Part shown: positions 1 to 5,966 of the stretch, one piece after another
Numbering within the stretch: position 1 is the first letter of the stretch
How the letters are laid out: every line of letters starts with the position of its first letter
Source: JBFJVZ01 sp041623895
GTDB lineage: Bacteria; Planctomycetota; Planctomycetia; Pirellulales; Pirellulaceae
Assembly (NCBI GenBank): GCA_041623895.1
Contig: JBFJVZ010000342.1
Coordinates: forward strand, 1 to 8,793
DNA: 8,793 bases
Direction of reading: 5' to 3'
Program-made: the position numbers and the translations under genes
Notes under the pieces: model-generated
The model's input: the letters and a program-made list of their open reading frames with translations, nothing else
What the model was told of the DNA's origin: nothing
Database searches by the model: none

Positions 1-72
1 ATCTTGGGCCCTATACTGGTTGCCGGTAACGCGAATTTCCCAATCGGAATTTCCAAGGAAACCCGGCAATGA
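1..72 (+). CDS. 3' end of an upstream gene (partial, unidentified)
   Basis: Frame 1 is open from the left edge and ends in TGA at 70-72, giving 23 residues that end in SKETRQ. The stop overlaps the ATG of the next gene in the classic ATGA arrangement, which suggests translational coupling within an operon. The fragment is too short to assign a family. Frame 2 is also open across this stretch and would stop at 80-82, so the choice of frame 1 rests only on the ATGA overlap. Confidence 0.4.
   Translation: MLGPILVAGNANFPIGISKETRQ
55..60 (+). promoter_or_regulatory. Ribosome binding site of the gene starting at 69
   Basis: AAGGAA lies eight bases upstream of the ATG at 69 and is a good match to the anti-Shine-Dalgarno complement. 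It supports this start. The other genes of the window have no comparably clear site. Confidence 0.5.
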
Positions 73-1559
73 AAAACAGTGACGTGGACAAGCAGATTCA
101 GGATGTCTTGGGTAGCGTTAGCCACCAAATTCGGCGCGGGAACACGATCCAGGCGGCCACGTTTGGACTGGCCGTTGGCTGTGGGGTCGCGGCGGTGCTT
201 GCCTTGGTGCATGCGTTGGCACCGGAGGTATCATTGCTGTGGATATTGGTAGCATTGGTCGCCGGCGCCGTTGGCGGCGCGATGATTGGGTTTTTGACCC
301 CGGTGCCGCTTGCCGCAGCCGCGCAGCGTGTTGACGAGTACTACGTATTGAAAGACCGCGCGATTACAGCGCTGCAGTTTTCTGCGGAAGACAACGATCC
401 CCTGCGCAGTATGCAAGTCGTCGACGCTGCCAGGCATTTGCGCCAAGTCCGCCCCGATGACTGCGTTGCCATCGAGCCGCCTCGCGGGACGCTTGCGTCC
501 GCAGGTTTCTTCGCTTGCATCGCTCTGCTTGTGATTCTAGTTGTGAAGTTCAATTCCCGAGACGCCGTCGCATCCGCACCGATGCCATTGGCCGTGAACC
601 AGGCCTCCATGCTTCGCGAAACGATGCTGCCGGAGGTCGAGGAATTGCTCCAGGAAACACCTGAGCTGGAAGAGCTTGAGGAATTGAATGCCAAGCTTGA
701 AGAGCTGGTCGAAGAGCTCGAGCAAGAGGGGATCGACGAGCATGATTTAATGGCGACGCTATCCGAAATGGAATTGGCGATCGCCGCAGCACACGAAGCC
801 ATGAAACTGGAATTGGCGGAAGCTCAACTGCAAAGTTTGGCCGCAGCGATGAAGCCATCGGAAGCAATGCAAATGGCCGCCGCCGCGATGGAAGAAGGCG
901 AATACGATAAGGCGAGTGAAAGACTTGAGGCTGTCGATCCGACGAAGATTGGCGACAAGGAACGCCGCGCAGTGGCTGACAACCTGAAAAAGTTTCTGGC
1001 CAAGCTATCACCGGGGCAACAAGGTCAACTGTCTGACGCCGCTCAACTGCTTCAGGAAGGGCTGCAAGAAAAGAACGACTCCATGTGCAAGGATGGCATG
1101 TGCAAGCTTGCCCGCATCTGCAAGAAGCAGGGGAATTGCAAGAAAGTGGGCAAATGCATGGCGTGTCAGTTAAACCTGCTGGCACAGTGCAAAAGCCAGT
1201 GTCGCGGATCGTGTAACGGTGGAAACAGCTCGAATCAATCCGATTCGCCATCGCAAAAATGGGGCAAAGGTGCCACAGGTAATCCCAAAGGCGATCCCAC
1301 CAATCTGGCATCCTCGCGGCAACAAGAAAAGCTGGATAGCCAGTTCGGTGACGGGCCCAGCGAATCGGAAATCCTGCAAGCACCCGAAGGTGAACAATCC
1401 GCCGCCCGCGCGTACGCGCGCAAGTACCAGAAATTCCGCACGCAAGCCGAAGCCGTATTGGACAGTGAGCCGCTGCCGATCGGTCATCGTGTGACGGTGC
1501 GAGAGTACTTTGAGAGTATTCGGCCTGACAATCAGCAGTCCGCAGAAGTCGACAAGTAG
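69..1559 (+). CDS. Membrane protein with acidic coiled coil and Cys-rich segment, function unknown
   Basis: Not recognised as a named gene. The 496-residue product has two hydrophobic segments near the N-terminus (about 29-50 and 55-77) and a third at about 142-160. A short stretch between them (about 81-105, with RVDEYYVLKDRAITAL) resembles the domain of coiled-coil membrane proteins such as DUF4175-like ones, which I recall near MoxR/DUF58 genes; that link is weak. Residues 188-222 are an acidic Glu/Leu coiled coil (ELEEL-type repeats), followed by Ala/Met-rich helices to about 335. Nine cysteines then fall between residues 340 and 382, with Lys-rich spacers. A Ser/Gly/Gln-rich, probably disordered stretch (about 383-440) and a basic C-terminal region follow. 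The ATG start has a good ribosome binding site and overlaps the stop of an upstream frame. The next gene starts at or just after its stop, so it is probably in one operon with the sulfatases, but nothing in it points to glycan metabolism. Confidence 0.85.
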   Translation: MKNSDVDKQIQDVLGSVSHQIRRGNTIQAATFGLAVGCGVAAVLALVHALAPEVSLLWILVALVAGAVGGAMIGFLTPVPLAAAAQRVDEYYVLKDRAITALQFSAEDNDPLRSMQVVDAARHLRQVRPDDCVAIEPPRGTLASAGFFACIALLVILVVKFNSRDAVASAPMPLAVNQASMLRETMLPEVEELLQETPELEELEELNAKLEELVEELEQEGIDEHDLMATLSEMELAIAAAHEAMKLELAEAQLQSLAAAMKPSEAMQMAAAAMEEGEYDKASERLEAVDPTKIGDKERRAVADNLKKFLAKLSPGQQGQLSDAAQLLQEGLQEKNDSMCKDGMCKLARICKKQGNCKKVGKCMACQLNLLAQCKSQCRGSCNGGNSSNQSDSPSQKWGKGATGNPKGDPTNLASSRQQEKLDSQFGDGPSESEILQAPEGEQSAARAYARKYQKFRTQAEAVLDSEPLPIGHRVTVREYFESIRPDNQQSAEVDK

Positions 1560-1563
1560 TACT

Positions 1564-3018
1564 TTGTCCAGATTGTTGTTGGCTTCTTGTCTGTTCCTGT
1601 TGTTGGCGACACCAGTCGCGTTTGCGGCCGACCGTCCCAATGTGCTGTTGATTGCCATTGACGACCTGAACGATTGGGTCGGCTGCTTGCAGGGACATCC
1701 GCAGGCGATCACGCCGAACATTGATGCGCTCGCTGCTCGCGGCGTTCTTTTTACGAACGCTCATTGCCAGGGACCCATTTGTGGTCCCTCGCGCGCGTCG
1801 CTGCTGTCCGGCAGGTATCCACATTTTAGCGGTTTGTATCAGCAGCCCAAAGGAAAGCCGATGGAAGCAGACCGGCTGAACTTTCGCGGCCAGCTACTAC
1901 CGGAGTACTTCGCCAGGCACGATTACCAAACGCTTGGCTGCGGAAAAATCACTCACGGTTACTCACCCGAAATCGCCTTTCAAGAGTTCGGCGGCACGTT
2001 TGGCGGTTCCGGTCCCAAACCAACAAAACGTTTCCACTATCATTTGCCCGATGTGCCGTTCACGGGTACGCAAACCGATTGGGGAGCCTTTCCTGACGTC
2101 GACGAAAAAATGCCTGATCACCAGGCTGCCGATTGGGCGATTGATCAGTTGCAACGACGACACGATCGCTCATTCTTTTTGGCTGTCGGCTTCGTCCGTC
2201 CGCACGTACCGTTCTACGTGCCGGCAAAGTGGTTTGAAGCTTTTCCGCTCGAGTCCGTCGTGTTGCCGGATGTCAGGGTTGATGACTTGATTGATGTCCC
2301 GGAGATCGGCCGGCAAATCCACGAAATGCCCAAGTATCCGACGCTGGCGTTCTTGCAAGCGAATGACAACAAGCAATTTCGGCTCAGCGTGCAAGCGTAC
2401 CTGGCGTGCACAAAATTTGTGGATCATCAAGTGGGTCGCGTGCTGGCGGCGCTCCGTGACAGCGAGTTTGCCGACAGCACCGTGATCGTTTTGTTCAGCG
2501 ACCACGGGCATCACGTGGGTGAGAAAGATCGCATCTGCAAACACAGTTTATGGGAGGAGTCGACGCGAGTTCCCCTGATCCTGGCGGGGCCGCAGATCCC
2601 CAAAGCGGTTTCCAACCAACCCGTTGGCTTGATCGACATCTATCCAACGCTGCTGGATCTTTGCGATTTGCCTGCACGCCGCGCCAACCAGGGGACGTCG
2701 CTGACGCCACTGTTCGGCGGAGCCAGCGGCACCCAGTGGCGTCAGGCGGTGTTGACGACTTATGCAAAAGAAAATCACGCGCTCCGCAGCAAACAGTATC
2801 GTTACATCCGTTATCAAGATGGCTCAGAAGAATTGTACGACCACCACACGGATCCCAACGAGTGGAACAATCTTGCCCAACAAGAATCTTCCGCCAGCAT
2901 CATCAAACGGTTGCGCGCGCTGCTGCCGGCGCAGAACGCCCCCTATCATCCGGCCACGCAAACCGGCGCCGTGAATCAGTGGTTCGCGAATCATTTGAAG
3001 GACAACGGCGTCAGATAG
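1564..3018 (+). CDS. Sulfatase, iduronate-2-sulfatase-like (S1 family, probably S1_7)
   Basis: Secreted formylglycine-dependent sulfatase that should remove sulfate esters from a glycan in the periplasm. With the TTG start at 1564 the protein is 484 residues. It begins with a signal peptide of usual length (MSRLLLASC..., AFA/A cleavage near residue 22) and starts four bases after the stop of the previous gene. A TTG at 1510 would add 18 residues and overlap that gene by 50 bases; no ATG is available before the catalytic core and neither start has a clear ribosome binding site. In 1564 numbering, the metal-binding pair is D33-D34. The motif CGPSRASLLSGR has its catalytic Cys at 73 (converted to formylglycine) and Arg at 77. 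Other active-site residues are K128 and H131 (GKITH), H214 (FVRPHVPF), D313-H314 (FSDHG) and K326-H327. The FLAVGFVRPHVPF stretch and the spacing resemble iduronate-2-sulfatase. The core is complete and no residue looks missing. Substrate is inferred from similarity and neighbours only; another 2-O-sulfated uronate or an algal glycan is possible. Confidence 0.92.
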   Translation: MSRLLLASCLFLLLATPVAFAADRPNVLLIAIDDLNDWVGCLQGHPQAITPNIDALAARGVLFTNAHCQGPICGPSRASLLSGRYPHFSGLYQQPKGKPMEADRLNFRGQLLPEYFARHDYQTLGCGKITHGYSPEIAFQEFGGTFGGSGPKPTKRFHYHLPDVPFTGTQTDWGAFPDVDEKMPDHQAADWAIDQLQRRHDRSFFLAVGFVRPHVPFYVPAKWFEAFPLESVVLPDVRVDDLIDVPEIGRQIHEMPKYPTLAFLQANDNKQFRLSVQAYLACTKFVDHQVGRVLAALRDSEFADSTVIVLFSDHGHHVGEKDRICKHSLWEESTRVPLILAGPQIPKAVSNQPVGLIDIYPTLLDLCDLPARRANQGTSLTPLFGGASGTQWRQAVLTTYAKENHALRSKQYRYIRYQDGSEELYDHHTDPNEWNNLAQQESSASIIKRLRALLPAQNAPYHPATQTGAVNQWFANHLKDNGVR

Positions 3019-3025
3019 CGATTGC

Positions 3026-4264
3026 ATGAGCGAGCAAAGCGAACAAGAATCTGATCGCCAGCCAGCGGAGCGACTGCTGTCGTTGGACGCATTTCGCGGT
3101 TTGGTGATGTGCACTCTAGCTGTCAACGGCTTTGCCTTCGCTAGCACAGCAAAGAGACTTGGCTACGGGCCCGATGCCGACGTCGACACGTACGCCGGAT
3201 CGATATGGCAATTCCTCGCGTTTCACAACACACATCCAGAGTGGAATAGTCAGTTCTATGTCGTTGGCTGTTCGTTTTGGGACCTGATTCAGCCGGCGTT
3301 CATGTTCATGGTGGGCGTCGCGATGCCTTATTCTTACGCCAGCCGGCGTCGACGCGGCCATTCAACAAGCAAGCTGGCCTATCACGCATTGATTCGAGCC
3401 TTGGTGTTGGTTGCTTTGGGAGTCTTCCTGCAAACGCGCAACAACTGGTTCGACACCAACAGGCTTCTGACCAATGTGCTCGCCCAGATCGGACTCGGGT
3501 ATTTCTTCGTCTTCTTGCTGCTGGGCAGTCGAGCCAAAGTGCAGATCGCAATTGCGGTCGGAGTCTTGGTAGCTTACACAATTTGGCTGGGCGTTTATCC
3601 GCCGCCCGATCCGTTGCCGCTAAAATCTGCCGAAAGTATTCAATCGCTCTCCGTTCCCGAACACGTAGCCAAGCACTATGCGATCGTGACCAACGCACCG
3701 GCACAAATGGATGTCGTGATCTTGAATCTGGTTCCACACGAGAATACGATCCAGCCGCATGCTGCCGGGTACGCGACACTGAATTTCGTTCCTTCGGCAA
3801 TCACCATGCTGATCGGCGTTCTTGCCGGCACACTGCTACGCTCTTCACGCGATCAGGCCGACAAGCTCAGGCGATTGATCGTTGCGGGTGTCATTTGCAT
3901 GCTCACGGCCGTAATTGCCGGTTACACCGTTTGTCCCATCATCAAAAAAATATGGACGCCCGCCTGGACGTTGTTCAGCGGCGCTTACGTGCTGTGGCTG
4001 ATTGCTGGGCTGTATTGGGTGATCGAAATCAAGAAATGGCGGGCGTGGACGTTTCCGTTGGTTGTCGTCGGCACGAATTCGTTGGCAATCTATTTGATGT
4101 CGATGCTCAGCAAGCGTTGGATCTCGGATCGGCTGGAAAACTACTTCGGCAGCGAGTTATTTGCCGGGCCTTACGGACCCACGATCCAAGCCGTTTCTGT
4201 CTTGGCGATACTTTGGTTGGTCTGTCTCTATTTGTACCGCAGTAAGATATTCTTCCGAGTTTGA
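3026..4264 (+). CDS. HGSNAT-like transmembrane acetyltransferase (DUF5009/DUF1624 type)
   Basis: Polytopic inner-membrane protein of 412 residues resembling heparan-alpha-glucosaminide N-acetyltransferase. In the animal enzyme, acetyl from cytosolic acetyl-CoA is passed to a terminal glucosamine on the far side of the membrane. About ten membrane segments are visible (roughly 22-40, 77-104, 113-136, 146-167, 172-191, 249-271, 282-303, 313-334, 341-361, 384-404), with a soluble loop at about 192-245. Family motifs include SLDAFRG (19-25) near the start and HPEW (70-73), whose His70 falls where the human enzyme has its catalytic His. They continue with FWDLIQPAFMFMVG (84-97), GTNSLAIY (349-356) and a C-terminal LYRSKIFFRV like the human ending. 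The ATG lies seven bases after the upstream sulfatase stop, and an SGSH-like gene follows 34 bases downstream. That context fits action on a glucosamine end exposed by desulfation. Family assignment is firm; the acceptor sugar is inference, since other bacterial members may acetylate different amino sugars. Confidence 0.88.
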   Translation: MSEQSEQESDRQPAERLLSLDAFRGLVMCTLAVNGFAFASTAKRLGYGPDADVDTYAGSIWQFLAFHNTHPEWNSQFYVVGCSFWDLIQPAFMFMVGVAMPYSYASRRRRGHSTSKLAYHALIRALVLVALGVFLQTRNNWFDTNRLLTNVLAQIGLGYFFVFLLLGSRAKVQIAIAVGVLVAYTIWLGVYPPPDPLPLKSAESIQSLSVPEHVAKHYAIVTNAPAQMDVVILNLVPHENTIQPHAAGYATLNFVPSAITMLIGVLAGTLLRSSRDQADKLRRLIVAGVICMLTAVIAGYTVCPIIKKIWTPAWTLFSGAYVLWLIAGLYWVIEIKKWRAWTFPLVVVGTNSLAIYLMSMLSKRWISDRLENYFGSELFAGPYGPTIQAVSVLAILWLVCLYLYRSKIFFRV

Positions 4265-4298
4265 TTGATCGTTCGCTTTTTCATCGCTTGCATAATCC

Positions 4299-5738
4299 AT
4301 GACACGTCATTTCTTTTTCGCGGTGCTCGTCGTATTCATGATGGACACTGCGGCCCCGGCAAACCGCAATGTCGTGCTGCTGATATCGGACAACCAAAAC
4401 CAAGACGACTGTGGTTGTTACGGCAACCCGGTGATCAAAACGCCGCACATCGATAGCTTGGCGCGCGACGGCGTTCGCTTTCGCGATGCATTTGCCACCA
4501 CGGCGTCATGCGGTCCAAGCCGAGCCGTTATTTACTCCGGCTTGCAAACGCATTCCAACGGTCAGTACGGTCACGGTCACGGTATCCACACGTTTCGACT
4601 AGCGCCAAAAGTAAAAACCGTCTTCGCCCTATTGGTCGACCGCGGCTATCAGACCGCACTGCTGGGCAAACAACACACCACGCATCCGGAATCGTATCCC
4701 TTCACGTTTAATCCAAAAGTCAGCGGCCGCGACGTCAAGCAGCTCGCCGAACTGGCGGCTGAGTTCATCCGACATGCCGGCGAGGCCCCGTTTTTCTTGA
4801 CGATCGGCTTCAGTGACCCGCATCCAACATCGATCGAGCGACCAGGTTGGGGGATCAAGCGAAATGATACAGGCGTGCCAGAAGTATCGTATTCGCAAGA
4901 GGAAGTGATCGTACCCAGCTATCTGCCCGACCAGGTTGAAGTTCGCGAAGGCTTGGCGGGCTACTATCAACAGATCAGCCGGCTGGATCATGGTGTTGGT
5001 TTGATCCTTGATCTGCTGGAGAGAACCGGAGCAACGAAAGACACGCTGGTGATCTTCACCAGCGATCATGGATCGTCCGAGCCGGGGGCGATGGCCAATC
5101 ACTACGAGCCGGGCATTCGTGTGCCTTTCATCGTTCGTCGGCCCACCGATTCAGCTGGCGGCAAAGTCAGTGACGCCATGGTGACGCTGGCGGACATCAC
5201 GCCCACCATTCTGGACTGGACAAACACACCGCGCCCCGGATATGCGCTGCATGGCCGCAGCATCCTTTCCGTCCTGGATAATCAGCAGCAGGGTTGGGAT
5301 CAAGTCATTCTCAGCCACGTGTGTCACGAAGTAACGCAGTACTATCCGATGCGAACGATTCGCAATCGGCGTTACAAACTGATTTGGAACATCGATTGGC
5401 GAAGTGAGTATCCTTTGCCGATCGATACGCTCCGCCGTGCAACATGGACGGAAGCCATTCGCCGCCGCGATGCCAAGATTGGAAAACGAAGCATCAAGAA
5501 GTTTTTGTTTCGTGACCAAGTCGAACTTTATGATTTGGAGAATGACCCTGACGAACTGGTCAACCTGGCTGATGACGCCAAGTACCAACGAACCCGCGAT
5601 GAACTTTCCAAGCGGCTGATCGCCTGGTTGGAAAAAACAGAGGACCCTTGGCTGGTGCGCCATCGCTTACCGCTGTTTGGAGAACCCGAATCGGTCAGCA
5701 GCCGTCAGGCAAACATCGATCTGCTCGAGTCTCCGTAG
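4299..5738 (+). CDS. Sulfamidase-like sulfatase (N-sulfoglucosamine sulfohydrolase / SGSH type, probably S1_8)
   Basis: Secreted sulfatase of 479 residues, close in length to human SGSH, which hydrolyses the N-sulfate of terminal N-sulfoglucosamine. It has a short signal peptide with probable cleavage after APA at residue 21. SCGPSRAVIYSG carries the formylglycine Cys at 71 and Arg at 75. Other SGSH-like landmarks are RNVVLLISD (23-31), TPHIDSLAR (48-56), GKQH with K124 and H126, YPF (133-135), FSDPH with H175, FTSDHG with D256-H257, LADITPTILDW (298-308), and HEVTQYYPMR (343-352), which closely matches the human HEVTMSYPMR. The C-terminal VELYDLENDPDELVNLA (408-424) and DPW (449-451) also match. 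An oddity is N32 where the first metal-binding pair is normally Asp-Asp. The ATG at 4299 is 34 bases after the acetyltransferase stop, without a clear ribosome binding site. The gene is probably the last in the operon. Another N- or O-sulfated amino sugar cannot be excluded. Confidence 0.92.
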   Translation: MTRHFFFAVLVVFMMDTAAPANRNVVLLISDNQNQDDCGCYGNPVIKTPHIDSLARDGVRFRDAFATTASCGPSRAVIYSGLQTHSNGQYGHGHGIHTFRLAPKVKTVFALLVDRGYQTALLGKQHTTHPESYPFTFNPKVSGRDVKQLAELAAEFIRHAGEAPFFLTIGFSDPHPTSIERPGWGIKRNDTGVPEVSYSQEEVIVPSYLPDQVEVREGLAGYYQQISRLDHGVGLILDLLERTGATKDTLVIFTSDHGSSEPGAMANHYEPGIRVPFIVRRPTDSAGGKVSDAMVTLADITPTILDWTNTPRPGYALHGRSILSVLDNQQQGWDQVILSHVCHEVTQYYPMRTIRNRRYKLIWNIDWRSEYPLPIDTLRRATWTEAIRRRDAKIGKRSIKKFLFRDQVELYDLENDPDELVNLADDAKYQRTRDELSKRLIAWLEKTEDPWLVRHRLPLFGEPESVSSRQANIDLLESP

Positions 5739-5966
5739 ACGCAGAACATTGCGCGAGCCAAACAGTTCCCCTTTGATTCATTAGCCGCCGAGCAATCCTG
5801 GCCCCAGGCTATACGCTGCCACTGCTACGCAGTTGTCGTCTGGTTGTGACAAATGAAAACGTTCATGCCGACAACGCTGGTGATTCCAAACAAAAGCCAG
5901 GCACAAATTCCTTGCTCAGCCGGACGCTCTCTATCCCACGGCGGCTGATCATATTGGCGCTGTCCG
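5739..5966. other. Convergent intergenic gap, no strong terminator seen
   Basis: This stretch separates the plus-strand cluster from the minus-strand pair, so transcription converges here. Two weak hairpins are visible: CCTG/CAGG with loop GCCC at about 5797-5808, and ACTGC/GCAGT with loop TAC at 5821-5833. Neither has a T-run on either side, so an intrinsic terminator cannot be claimed. No convincing gene was found. Confidence 0.5.

Noticed and set aside
657..724. Tandem DNA repeat (gaagagct-like) in the first gene
   Set aside because: The similarity comes from Glu/Leu coiled-coil coding; copies differ in sequence and spacing, so it is not a DNA-level repeat.
1570..1590. Possible lipobox (LASC) in the first sulfatase, suggesting a lipoprotein
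   Set aside because: The main hydrophobic core follows the Cys rather than preceding it, and an ordinary AFA/A cleavage site comes after it.
550..1824. Long open frame of 424 codons on the minus strand, antisense to the first gene and the start of the sulfatase
   Set aside because: Its product is Arg/Ser/Cys/Pro-rich with no recognisable domain, and it lies across two well-supported genes; it is a compositional shadow.
3277..4245. 322-codon open frame on the plus strand inside the acetyltransferase gene
   Set aside because: The translation is Arg/His-rich and lacks domains, while the other frame shows membrane segments and family motifs throughout.
5797..5833. Candidate bidirectional terminator from two small hairpins in the convergent gap
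   Set aside because: Stems of four to five pairs without a T-run on either strand are too weak to call.
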